Position numbers and translations under genes: made by a program
Assembly: GCF_900100735.1 (NCBI RefSeq)
Contig: NZ_FNCJ01000025.1
Span: forward strand, 1-64,000
DNA length: 64,000 bases
From: Paraburkholderia phenazinium
GTDB lineage: Bacteria > Pseudomonadota > Gammaproteobacteria > Burkholderiales > Burkholderiaceae
Direction of reading: 5' to 3'
Shown here: piece after piece, positions 7,731 through 16,159 of the stretch
Position numbering within the stretch: the first letter of the stretch is position 1
Layout: every line of letters begins with the position of its first letter
Notes under the pieces: generated by a model
Database searches by the model: none
Seen by the model: the letters and a program-made list of their open reading frames with translations, nothing else
What the model was told of the DNA's origin: nothing

Positions 7731-8810
7731 TCAGATACCCGTACGGACTCCCACACGATACTGCGTGAGCTGCCGGTACTGCGCGCCGGGACGCAACACC
7801 ACCTGATCGGGTTCGGCCATATTGATCTGGTTGGGAAAGCCACCGGCCTCGAGGCACAGCCCCGCATACTTCGCATAAGTGATGCCGCCGCGACCCGGCT
7901 CGCCTTCGAGGTGGTTGCCGGTATAGAACTGCAGGCCCCATTGATCGGTGAGGACGGTGAGTTCGCGCCCGCTGCCGGGCTCGTAGACGCGGGCCACTTC
8001 GCGCACCGGCCGCGCCGGGTGAGGTATGCCGCCTGCATCGTGCAACACGTAGCAATGATCGAAGCCGCCCGCGAGCGCGAGTTGCGTATTCGGCCAGTCG
8101 AGCCGTGCGCCCAGGGGGGCGCTCTGGCGAAAGTCGAATGCATTGCCTGCGACCTCGGTGCGCTGGAACGGGATCATCGCTGCATCGACTTCGAAGAACG
8201 CGTCCGCATCGATCGACACCACATGGCCGCGAACATCGGAGGCCGGGTTGCCGCTCAGATTGAAATACGGATGGCTCGTCAGGCTGAGCGGCGTCGGCGC
8301 ATCGGCGAGCGCCTCGTAGGCGATCGTCAGCGTGCCGTCGTCGTCAAGCGTGTAGCGTACCTGCACGGACAGATTGCCAGGAAAGCCCGCGTCACCCTCC
8401 GGCGACTCGAGCCGCATCACGAGCGCACCGTTATCCTCGCTGGCTTGCCAGTGCTGGCGGTTAAAGCCGCTCGCGCCGCCATGCAGCAGGTTGTCGCCCT
8501 CGTTGCGATCGAGCGTGTATTCGATGCCGTCGAGCGTGAAGCGCGCTCCGGCAATCCGGTTCGCCCAGCGGCCGATCAGGCCACCCATATAGGTGGTCGA
8601 CGCAAGGTAGTCAGCCGGCGTGTCGTGACCGAGCAGGATGTCGCCAAGCTTGCCGGTACGGTCCGGCGCATGCCAGGACACTAGCGTGGCGCCCAGCTCG
8701 CTCACGCTTACCTTCATGCCGTGTGCATTGCGCAGTGTGAAGAGATGGACGGGGTCGCCACCGGGCACAGTGCCCCAGGGGGCGGTCGAGAAGCGTGCTT
8801 GACTGATCAT
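7731..8810 (-). CDS. galM: Aldose 1-epimerase (mutarotase)
   Basis: This 359-residue enzyme interconverts alpha and beta anomers of aldoses such as galactose, glucose and xylose in the cytoplasm. It shows the GalM motifs: NLLHGG (His near residue 110), the catalytic SHPYFNLSG (His near 180) and the catalytic Glu in CLEAGGFPNQ (near 321). ATG 8810 (MISQARFSTAP) gives the usual family start; the ORF extends to 8867 through a TTG, and neither has a strong ribosome site. It lies downstream of xylR on the same strand with an 83-base gap, so it probably serves xylose use by supplying the anomer preferred by XylA (inference). Confidence 0.9.
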   Translation of the reverse strand: MISQARFSTAPWGTVPGGDPVHLFTLRNAHGMKVSVSELGATLVSWHAPDRTGKLGDILLGHDTPADYLASTTYMGGLIGRWANRIAGARFTLDGIEYTLDRNEGDNLLHGGASGFNRQHWQASEDNGALVMRLESPEGDAGFPGNLSVQVRYTLDDDGTLTIAYEALADAPTPLSLTSHPYFNLSGNPASDVRGHVVSIDADAFFEVDAAMIPFQRTEVAGNAFDFRQSAPLGARLDWPNTQLALAGGFDHCYVLHDAGGIPHPARPVREVARVYEPGSGRELTVLTDQWGLQFYTGNHLEGEPGRGGITYAKYAGLCLEAGGFPNQINMAEPDQVVLRPGAQYRQLTQYRVGVRTGI

Positions 8811-8893
8811 ATCGGTGGGAGAGAAAGAGATTCCAAAAAAGCCAACGCGAACCCAATGCAAGGCCAACGCGGTGTGCGCCGTGCCTGCCGTAT

Positions 8894-10111
8894 CTAGCCT
8901 GGCGCGGCAGTCGACTTCGTGCGTTCCTGATATTCGCGCGGCGTGCAGCCGAGTTCACGGCGGAATACCGCGTACATGTACTGCAGCGACGTGAAGCCAC
9001 AACGGATCGCGACTTCCGCGCTCGAGGCGTCGCGTTTGGCGAGCAGCGCCTTGGCCGCATCGAGCTTATGCCGCAGGATCTCCTGATGCACCGTACATTG
9101 CAACTCACGCCGAAAATATTCTTCCAGCGAAGAGCGCGACACGCCGACGTAATCGGCTACCTGTTCGGTGCGGATGCCCTGGCAGCCGTACTGACGGATG
9201 AAGTGCCGCGCGCGCATCACATATGGGCTCGTGAGCGGCTGGTGCCGGGTAGATTCGAGCACATTGATGCCGACCGGCGGCACGCGGATGCGCCGGCCCG
9301 GAAAGCGCGCGCCATGCAGCATCTGATGCAGCAGGTGGGCGGCGGTGCGGCCCATTTCTTCGGTGCCCTGGATCACGGACGAAAGTGGAATACGGGTGAG
9401 GGTACGGGTCAACGGATCGTTGTCGATGCCGATGATGGCGACCTCCTCGGGCACCGCAATACCGGCGATCAGGCAGGCCTGCAGCAGTTGGCGGGCGCGC
9501 GCGTCGGTCACCGCAATGATGCCGACAGGTTTTTCCAGCTTTTCCAGCCAGCCGGTGAGCTGTTCGATCGCCTGATTCCACGCCGGCGCGCTGGTGGACA
9601 GGCCGCGGTAGATCTCGGCGTCGATCTCCTCGGCGCTGCGCCCTTCAGCGGCGCGCAGGCCGGCAAAGGCCAGTTCGCGCTGCTGCGCCCAACGGTTCTC
9701 GGGCGCTTGCGGCAGACTGTAGAGGGCGAAGTGCGCGAGTCCTGCGCCGATCAGATGGGTATAGGCGAGCGAGACGAGCTTGGCGTTATCGGTCGCGATA
9801 TACGGCAGATCGGTCGGGTATTGCGTCTCGTCCTCGTACGACGAGCCGACCGCCACCACCGGCAGCGGGCAATCACGCAGGGCTTCGCAGACTGCGGGGT
9901 CGTCGAAGTCCGCGATGATGCCGTCGCCGTCGAAGCGCTCGATGCCGGTCAGGCGGCAGCGGAAGTCCTCCTCCAGAAACAGGTCCCACGCGACGCGGGT
10001 CGAGAGCAGGTAATTGCCGATGCCGCTGATGATCTCGCGGTCGTACACCTTGTTCGCGTTGAACAGCAGGGCGATTCGATGCGGCGTTTGCGGCGTCTGG
10101 GGTCGGGTCAT
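8894..10111 (-). CDS. xylR: Xylose operon regulator XylR (AraC family with LacI-like sensor)
   Basis: This 405-residue regulator joins an N-terminal periplasmic-binding-like sensor (about residues 10-280, starting RIALLFNANKVYDREIISGIGNYL) to a C-terminal pair of AraC helix-turn-helix motifs (about 300-400, VADYVGVSRSSLEEYFRREL and AIRCGFTSLQYMYAVFRREL). This arrangement is diagnostic of XylR, which activates xyl promoters when xylose binds. It is transcribed away from xylA across a 380-base control region. Direct and inverted repeats next to xylA (10394-10481) are candidate binding sites. galM lies downstream on the same strand. Confidence 0.93.
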   Translation of the reverse strand: MTRPQTPQTPHRIALLFNANKVYDREIISGIGNYLLSTRVAWDLFLEEDFRCRLTGIERFDGDGIIADFDDPAVCEALRDCPLPVVAVGSSYEDETQYPTDLPYIATDNAKLVSLAYTHLIGAGLAHFALYSLPQAPENRWAQQRELAFAGLRAAEGRSAEEIDAEIYRGLSTSAPAWNQAIEQLTGWLEKLEKPVGIIAVTDARARQLLQACLIAGIAVPEEVAIIGIDNDPLTRTLTRIPLSSVIQGTEEMGRTAAHLLHQMLHGARFPGRRIRVPPVGINVLESTRHQPLTSPYVMRARHFIRQYGCQGIRTEQVADYVGVSRSSLEEYFRRELQCTVHQEILRHKLDAAKALLAKRDASSAEVAIRCGFTSLQYMYAVFRRELGCTPREYQERTKSTAAPG

Positions 10112-10491
10112 CGCGGGTGACGGCGCGCGGACCTTGCGGGCGGCGGGCCGTTGTCTCCTTTTAAGCGTCTGGTTATTTTAGGCCGGGTTTGGGTGGCGTG
10201 TGCGTGGCGCTGACGCAAGCGGTGAGAAACATTAGCTGGGCTGCGCAATTTCGCAATTGCGGGGCGCTGCCGCGCGCGGCAGCATGGCGTCAGCTTGTCG
10301 AACTCGCGCAGTCCCATGCAGCGCCATGCTGCATGGGGCCGCCTACCTGGCGCGGGTTGCACTGCAGCAATAAGTACCCAACACCTTTCATGGGACCGGA
10401 GTAAGAGCTTTGCATGGCACCAAAGTAACGCGCTAAAGCGCGAACTCTGGTCGACAGCTAAAGCACTAACTCCGGTCGACAGGAGACACTG
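10112..10491. promoter_or_regulatory. Divergent xylR-xylA control region
   Basis: This 380-base gap holds no gene. Visible structures are a palindrome GCAATT-TCGC-AATTGC (10245-10260), a perfect 11-bp inverted repeat (10279-10289 with 10322-10332) separated by 32 bases, and a repeat cluster at 10394-10481. It must hold the promoters of both xylR and xylA. No confident -35/-10 pair was seen. An ORF that runs through it on the minus strand is a shadow of xylA. Confidence 0.75.
10394..10481. repeat. Repeat cluster ahead of xylA, candidate XylR sites or dispersed repeat
   Basis: Two 25-bp direct repeats lie back to back (10432-10456 and 10457-10481) and differ at 3 positions; both run from GCTAAAGC to GGTCGACA. 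An inverted, near-identical copy is at 10394-10413, and a shorter inverted copy (ACCAAAGTAA) starts at 10419, 24 bases after the first (ACCGGAGTAA at 10395). CGCGCT-AA-AGCGCG (10429-10442) is a perfect palindrome. The last repeat abuts the xylA ribosome site AGGAG. Confidence 0.75.
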
Positions 10492-11814
10492 ATGTCCTAC
10501 TTCGAACACATTCCCGCTGTCCGTTATGAAGGCCCGCAATCGGACAACCCGCTCGCTTTTCACCATTACGACCGCACCAGGCGCGTGCTCGGCAAGACGC
10601 TCGAGGAGCATCTGCGCATCGCCGTCTGCTACTGGCACACCTTCGTGTGGCCGGGCGTGGACATCTTCGGGGAGGGCACCTTCGCACGCCCATGGCAGCA
10701 ACCGGGCGATCCGATGGAGCGCGCCCACCAGAAAGCCGATGCCGCGTTCGAGTTTTTCTCGAAGCTCGGCACCCCTTACTACACGTTCCACGATACCGAT
10801 GTCGCTCCCGATGGCAGCAGCCTGAAGGAGTACAGCGAGAACTTCACGCGGATCGCCGACTATCTGGCGCGCAAGCAGCAGGACACCGGCGTCAAGCTGC
10901 TGTGGGGTACGGCCAACCTGTTCTCGCATCGGCGTTATGCCGGCGGTGCGGCGACCAATCCGAATCCCGACGTATTTGCATTCGCCGCCACCCAGGTGCG
11001 CCACGCGCTCGACGCTACCCAACGGCTAGGCGGCGAGAACTACGTGCTGTGGGGCGGCCGCGAAGGCTACGAGACGCTGCTCAATACCGACCTCAAGCGT
11101 GAACGCGATCAGTTCGCGCGCTTTCTCAGCATGGTGGTCGAGCATTCGCACAAGATCGGCTTCAAGGGCACGCTCCTGATCGAACCGAAACCGCAGGAGC
11201 CGACCAAGCATCAATACGATTACGACGTCGCCGCCGTGCACGGCTTCCTCACGCAATACGGCTTGCAGAACGAGATTCGCGTCAACATCGAGGCCAATCA
11301 CGCAACGCTCGCGGGACACTCGTTTCATCACGAGATTGCCACGGCATTTGCGCTCGGCATCTTCGGCAGCGTCGACGCGAATCGCGGCGACCCGCAAAAC
11401 GGCTGGGATACGGACCAGTTTCCGAACAGCGTCGAGGAACTGACGCTTGCCTTCTATGAAATCCTCAGACACGGCGGCTTTACGACCGGTGGCATGAACT
11501 TCGACGCCAAGGTGCGGCGCCAGAGCGTCGACGCGGAGGATCTGTTCTATGGGCATATCGGCGCCATCGATAACCTGGCGCTCGCGGTCGAGCGCGCCGC
11601 CGTGCTGGTCGAAAACGACCGCCTCGAACAGTTCAAACGCCAGCGTTACGCCGGCTGGGACACCGAGTTCGGCCGCAAGATTCTTTCCGGTGGCTATTCG
11701 CTGGCGACGCTCGCCAGCGACGCGCTCGATCGCGGCCTGAATCCGCAGCATGCGAGCGGTCAGCAGGAGCGCCTGGAAAACGTCGTGAACCAGGCGGTCT
11801 ACGGTCTGCGCTAA
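10492..11814 (+). CDS. xylA: Xylose isomerase
   Basis: This 440-residue enzyme converts D-xylose to D-xylulose, the first step of the isomerase pathway. The catalytic FHDTD motif places His100 and Asp103, equivalent to E. coli H101 and D104. The LLIEPKPQEPTKHQYDYD stretch supplies metal ligands, and IEANHATLAGHSFHHE is a further conserved metal-site segment. Length equals E. coli XylA (440). AGGAG precedes ATG by 7 bases. xylB follows after a 14-base gap, so the two form one transcript. The protein works as a tetramer with two divalent metals per subunit (family knowledge). Confidence 0.97.
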   Translation: MSYFEHIPAVRYEGPQSDNPLAFHHYDRTRRVLGKTLEEHLRIAVCYWHTFVWPGVDIFGEGTFARPWQQPGDPMERAHQKADAAFEFFSKLGTPYYTFHDTDVAPDGSSLKEYSENFTRIADYLARKQQDTGVKLLWGTANLFSHRRYAGGAATNPNPDVFAFAATQVRHALDATQRLGGENYVLWGGREGYETLLNTDLKRERDQFARFLSMVVEHSHKIGFKGTLLIEPKPQEPTKHQYDYDVAAVHGFLTQYGLQNEIRVNIEANHATLAGHSFHHEIATAFALGIFGSVDANRGDPQNGWDTDQFPNSVEELTLAFYEILRHGGFTTGGMNFDAKVRRQSVDAEDLFYGHIGAIDNLALAVERAAVLVENDRLEQFKRQRYAGWDTEFGRKILSGGYSLATLASDALDRGLNPQHASGQQERLENVVNQAVYGLR

Positions 11815-11828
11815 GCGAGGATTGCGAC

Positions 11829-13307
11829 ATGTTCATCGGTATCGACCTCGGCACCTCGGGCGTCAAGGCCGTGCTGCTCGACCGCGACGGACAGGTGCGC
11901 GCGACGGCTTCACACCCGCTCACGGTGAGCCGGCCACAGCCGCGCTGGTCCGAACAGGCGCCGCAGGACTGGTGGCAGGCGAGCACGGCGGCGCTCGCCG
12001 AGCTGCTCGCACAGGCGCGCGGTGCCGGCATCGGCGCGCAGCAGATCGAAGCGCTTGGCCTCACCGGCCAGATGCACGGCGCGACCTTGCTGGACGCGCA
12101 AGGCGAGGTATTGCGCCCGGCAATTCTATGGAATGACGGGCGCTCGGATGCCGAATGCCGCGAACTCGAGGCGAGCGTGCCGCAACTGCGCAGCGTGGCG
12201 GGTAATCTGGCGATGCCGGGGTTTACTGCGCCCAAACTGCTATGGGTACGCAAGCACGAACCGGAGATCTTCGCGCGCATCGCCCATGTGCTGTTGCCGA
12301 AAGACTACCTGCGCTATCGCTTGACCGGCGGCTTTGCCACCGATCCGTCGGACGCGGCGGGCACGCTCTGGCTCGACGTGGCGCAACGCGACTACAGCGC
12401 GGCCTTGCTCGGCGCCTGTGGCCTGTACCAGAAGCAGATGCCCAAGGTGTTCGAGGGTAACCAGGTGACGGGCCTGCTCAAGCCGGAACTCGCACGCGAG
12501 TGGGGCCTGCGCGAGATTCCCGTGATCGCGGGCGGCGGCGACAACGCGGCGGGCGCGGTGGGCGTGGGCATCGTCAGGCCGAAGCAGGCGATGCTGTCGC
12601 TCGGCACCTCCGGTGTGTATTTCGCGGTATCCGACGGCTTTCTGGCCAACCCCGCATCGGCGGTGCATAGCTTCTGTCATGCCTTGCCGCAGACGTGGCA
12701 TCTGATGTCGGTGATGCTCAACGCGGCGGGCTGCCTCGACTTCACCGCGCAACTAACAGGCTATGCCGACGTCGCCGCGCTGCTCGCCGATGCCGAACGC
12801 GAGGCGCGCGATCGCCGGCCGTGGTTCCTGCCTTATCTGTCGGGCGAGCGCACGCCGCACAACAACGTCAACGCAAAGGGCGTGTTTTACGGACTTGCGC
12901 CGCAAACCAGCCGTGCCGACCTCGCGAACGCAACCCTCGAAGGTGTCGGTTTCGCCTTGCTCGACGGCATGGATGCGCTGCACGCGGCGGGGCTCGTGCC
13001 CGACGAGATCTCGGTGATCGGCGGCGGCTCGCGCAGCGCCTACTGGACTCAGATGCTGGCGGATCTCGCCGGGCGCCCGCTAACCTTGCGCGCCGGTGGC
13101 GAAGTCGGTCCGGCGCTGGGCGCGGCGCGGCTTGCGCATCTGGCGCTGGAGCCCGGCGCACCGCTCGATGCGATCTGCCCGACCCCCGAGATTCTCGCCG
13201 TGCGCGAACCCGACATGGTGCGTCACGCGTGGTATCGCAATGAACGGCGCCCGACCTTTCATGCGCTGTATCGGGCGCTCGAACCGGTGTTTGCCGGACA
13301 CGCCTAG
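11829..13307 (+). CDS. xylB: Xylulokinase
   Basis: This 492-residue FGGY-family kinase phosphorylates D-xylulose to xylulose 5-phosphate, which enters the pentose phosphate pathway. The N-terminal phosphate loop is GIDLGTSGVKAVLLD (residues 3-17), the substrate region has LTGQMHGATLLD, and the C-terminal ATP site includes GGGDNAAGAVGVG and GGGSRSAYWTQMLADL. It is 14 bases downstream of xylA with GCGAGGATTGCGAC before ATG. A 183-base gap with a hairpin and short repeats separates it from the transporter genes. Confidence 0.96.
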   Translation: MFIGIDLGTSGVKAVLLDRDGQVRATASHPLTVSRPQPRWSEQAPQDWWQASTAALAELLAQARGAGIGAQQIEALGLTGQMHGATLLDAQGEVLRPAILWNDGRSDAECRELEASVPQLRSVAGNLAMPGFTAPKLLWVRKHEPEIFARIAHVLLPKDYLRYRLTGGFATDPSDAAGTLWLDVAQRDYSAALLGACGLYQKQMPKVFEGNQVTGLLKPELAREWGLREIPVIAGGGDNAAGAVGVGIVRPKQAMLSLGTSGVYFAVSDGFLANPASAVHSFCHALPQTWHLMSVMLNAAGCLDFTAQLTGYADVAALLADAEREARDRRPWFLPYLSGERTPHNNVNAKGVFYGLAPQTSRADLANATLEGVGFALLDGMDALHAAGLVPDEISVIGGGSRSAYWTQMLADLAGRPLTLRAGGEVGPALGAARLAHLALEPGAPLDAICPTPEILAVREPDMVRHAWYRNERRPTFHALYRALEPVFAGHA

Positions 13308-13363
13308 CGTGCCGCGCACGGGGCTGCCATTGCCAACCCGTCGAACAGAAAACTAAAGAAACA

Positions 13364-13420
13364 CGCGGCCGCACTGGCCGCGCCGCAAGCGGTAGTACCT
13401 GGTAGTCCCTAGTAGTCTGT
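13364..13420. repeat. Hairpin and three 10-bp phased repeats between xylB and xylF
   Basis: CGCGGCC-GCACT-GGCCGCG (13364-13382) is a perfect 7-bp stem. It is followed by three direct repeats with an exact 10-bp period at 13391, 13401 and 13411 (GGTAGTACCT, GGTAGTCCCT, AGTAGTCTGT). Ten bases is about one helix turn, so a protein could contact the same DNA face three times. A T-run is missing, so this is not a standard terminator. Confidence 0.6.
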
Positions 13421-13490
13421 ATCCGGCCGCGCGCTGTGTCGCGCAGGCCGTTAATCCGGCATTGCCGGCGATAAGAGAGAGGAGTGAGAC

Positions 13491-14519
13491 ATGAAATTCG
13501 CAACGCGTCGTTCTGTTCTGGGTTCGCTTGTGTGTGGAGCGGTGCTCGCCAGCCTGTCGCTCGCCGCGCCGCTTGCGCACGCGAGCAAGGATCATCCGGA
13601 AATCGGTTTCTGTATCGATGACCTGCGGGTCGAACGCTGGTCGCGCGATCGCGACTATTTTGTGGCTGCCGCGGAAAAACTCGGCGCCAAGGTGTCGGTG
13701 CAATCGGCTGACGCCAGCGAAGAGCGGCAGATCTCGCAGATCGAGAACCTGATTTCGCGCGGCGTCGACGTGATCGTGATCGTGCCGTTCAATTCGAAGA
13801 CGCTCGGCAACGTGGTGGCCGAGGCGAAGAAAGCGGGTATCAAGGTGGTGTCGTACGACCGTCTGATTCTCGATGCCGATATCGACGCCTATATCTCCTT
13901 CGATAACGAAAAGGTCGGTGAACTGCAGGCTCAAGGCGTCTATGACGCACAGCCGAAGGGCAACTACTTCCTGCTCGGCGGCGCACCTACCGACAACAAC
14001 GCCAAGATGTTGCGCGAAGGCCAGTTGAAGATCCTCAAGCCGGCGATCGACCGCGGCGACATCAAGGTGGTCGGCCAGCAGTGGGTGCCGGAGTGGAGTG
14101 CGTCGACAGCTCTGCGCATCATGGAAGATGCCCTGACCGCGAACAACAACAAGATCGATGCGGTGGTGGCGTCCAACGACGGCACCGCAGGTGGCGCGAT
14201 CCAGGCGCTCGCGGCGCAGCATATGGCCGGCAAGGTGCCGGTGTCGGGCCAGGACGCGGACCTTGCGGCCGTCAAGCGGGTGATTGGCGGCACACAGACA
14301 ATGACGGTCTACAAGCCGCTCAAGCTGATCGCCAGCCAGGCAGCAACCCTTGCCGTGCAGCTCGCCAAGGGCGAGAAGCCCGCCTATAACGCGCAGTACG
14401 ACAACGGCAAGAAGAAGGTGGACACCATCCTGCTGCAACCGACGCTTCTCACCAGGAGTAACGTGGATATCGTCGTGAAGGACGGTTTCTATACCCAGGC
14501 GCAGCTCGCGAGCCAATAA
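13491..14519 (+). CDS. xylF: D-xylose ABC transporter, periplasmic binding protein
   Basis: This 342-residue binding protein captures D-xylose in the periplasm. A signal peptide covers about residues 1-26 (MKFATRRSVLGSLVCGAVLA onward, cleaved after AHA), and the rest is a type I periplasmic sugar-binding fold (IGFCIDDLRVERWSRDRDYF at the start). The order xylF-xylG-xylH matches the E. coli transporter. GAGAGGAG precedes ATG. xylG follows after 74 bases. It donates xylose to the XylH permease. Confidence 0.95.
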   Translation: MKFATRRSVLGSLVCGAVLASLSLAAPLAHASKDHPEIGFCIDDLRVERWSRDRDYFVAAAEKLGAKVSVQSADASEERQISQIENLISRGVDVIVIVPFNSKTLGNVVAEAKKAGIKVVSYDRLILDADIDAYISFDNEKVGELQAQGVYDAQPKGNYFLLGGAPTDNNAKMLREGQLKILKPAIDRGDIKVVGQQWVPEWSASTALRIMEDALTANNNKIDAVVASNDGTAGGAIQALAAQHMAGKVPVSGQDADLAAVKRVIGGTQTMTVYKPLKLIASQAATLAVQLAKGEKPAYNAQYDNGKKKVDTILLQPTLLTRSNVDIVVKDGFYTQAQLASQ

Positions 14520-14593
14520 GTGGAATCGACGCGCGGTGGCGCCTGCTGCGGCTTGCACGCAGCGGCGTTGCCGCGCTCCCTGCAGCGAGGCAA

Positions 14594-16159
14594 ATGGGTA
14601 TGACGCAACCTTTACTGGCGATGCACAACATCGTCAAAGCGTTTTCCGGCGTGAAGGCACTCGACGGTATCGATCTGGCGGTTGCGCCCGGCGAGTGCGT
14701 TGGCCTGTGCGGCGAAAACGGCGCGGGCAAATCGACGCTGATGAAAGTGCTCTCCGGAGTCTATCCGTACGGCACCTGGGACGGCGAAATCCTCTGGGAA
14801 GGGCAGCCGCTCAAGGCGGCCAACGTGCGCGATACCGAACGCGCCGGGATCGTGATCATCCACCAGGAGTTGATGCTGGTGCCGGAGCTGTCGGTGGCGG
14901 AGAACATCTTTCTCGGCAACGAAATCACGCTGCCGGGCGGTCGCATGAACTACGCGGCGATGTTCCAGCGCGCCGACGAACTGCTGCGTGAACTGCATAT
15001 CGTGGGCATCAATGTGGCGCAGCCGGTGATGAATTACGGCGGCGGCCATCAGCAGTTGATCGAGATTGCCAAGGCGCTCAACAAGCGCGCAAAGCTCTTG
15101 ATTCTCGACGAACCGTCGTCGTCGCTGACCAGTTCGGAGACGCAGATTCTGCTCGATATCGTGCGCGATCTGAAGCGGCGCGGCGTGGCCTGCGTGTATA
15201 TCTCGCACAAGCTCGACGAGGTCGAAGCCGTGTGCGACACGATCACGGTGATCCGCGACGGCCGCCATGTCGCGACGGAACCCATGCGCGCGCTGACCAC
15301 CGATCGCATCATCGCGATGATGGTGGGCCGCGAGATCACCAATCTGTTTCCGCGCGAGCCGCGGCCGCTTGGCGAGGTGATCTTCGAAGCGCGGCATGTG
15401 ACCTGTTTCGACGTCACCAATCCGCGTCGCAAGCGGGTCGACGATGTGTCGTTCACCTTACGACGCGGCGAGATACTCGGTGTGGCTGGACTGGTGGGGG
15501 CGGGACGCACGGAATTGATGCAGGCGATCTTCGGCGCTTATCCCGGCGTGTGCGAGGCGACCGTGCTGCTCGACGGCAAGCCTCTGAAGATCCGCGCACC
15601 GGCCGATGCGATTCGCGCCGGTATCGGCATGGTTCCGGAGGATCGCAAGCGTCACGGCATCGTGCCGCAGCTGAGCGTCGGGCACAACATCACCTTGTCG
15701 GTCTTGCAGCGCTTTGCCAAGGGCGCGCGTATCGACTCGGCGGCCGAGCTCGATACGATTCATACGGAGATGAAGCGGCTCTCGGTGCGCGCGGCGCATC
15801 CGATGCTGTCGATTGCGAGCCTTTCCGGCGGCAATCAGCAGAAGGCCGTGCTCACCCGCATGCTGTTGACCGACCCGAAGGTGCTGATCCTCGATGAGCC
15901 GACTCGCGGCGTCGATGTCGGCGCCAAATATGAAATCTACAAACTGATCGTGCAGCTCGCACAGCGCGGCATGTCGATCGTGATGGTGTCGTCGGAAATG
16001 CCCGAGGTGCTCGGCATCAGCGATCGTGTGCTGGTGATCGGCGAGGGTGAATTGCGCGGCGACTTCATCAACGACGGCCTGACCCAGGAGGACATCCTCA
16101 CCGCCGCGATCCGTCCGGCGCAGCGAGCCACGAATCTAACCGGAGCGAGCGCAGCATGA
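14594..16159 (+). CDS. xylG: D-xylose ABC transporter ATP-binding protein
   Basis: This 521-residue protein has two fused ABC ATPase domains, as in other CUT2 sugar importers. The first domain has a full Walker A GENGAGKST (40-48). The second domain, from about residue 265, has the degenerate loop VAGLVGAGRTELM typical of this class, followed by the signature SLSGGNQQKAVLTRML and Walker B LILDEPTRGVDVGAK. Two ATGs (14594 and 14600) are close together; the first is used here. The stop overlaps the xylH start by 4 bases, indicating coupling. It energises uptake of xylose bound by XylF. Confidence 0.95.
   Translation: MGMTQPLLAMHNIVKAFSGVKALDGIDLAVAPGECVGLCGENGAGKSTLMKVLSGVYPYGTWDGEILWEGQPLKAANVRDTERAGIVIIHQELMLVPELSVAENIFLGNEITLPGGRMNYAAMFQRADELLRELHIVGINVAQPVMNYGGGHQQLIEIAKALNKRAKLLILDEPSSSLTSSETQILLDIVRDLKRRGVACVYISHKLDEVEAVCDTITVIRDGRHVATEPMRALTTDRIIAMMVGREITNLFPREPRPLGEVIFEARHVTCFDVTNPRRKRVDDVSFTLRRGEILGVAGLVGAGRTELMQAIFGAYPGVCEATVLLDGKPLKIRAPADAIRAGIGMVPEDRKRHGIVPQLSVGHNITLSVLQRFAKGARIDSAAELDTIHTEMKRLSVRAAHPMLSIASLSGGNQQKAVLTRMLLTDPKVLILDEPTRGVDVGAKYEIYKLIVQLAQRGMSIVMVSSEMPEVLGISDRVLVIGEGELRGDFINDGLTQEDILTAAIRPAQRATNLTGASAA

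Noticed and set aside
10108..11022. Minus-strand ORF across the xylR-xylA gap
   Set aside because: It is antisense to xylA, has no family features, and would overlap the control region.
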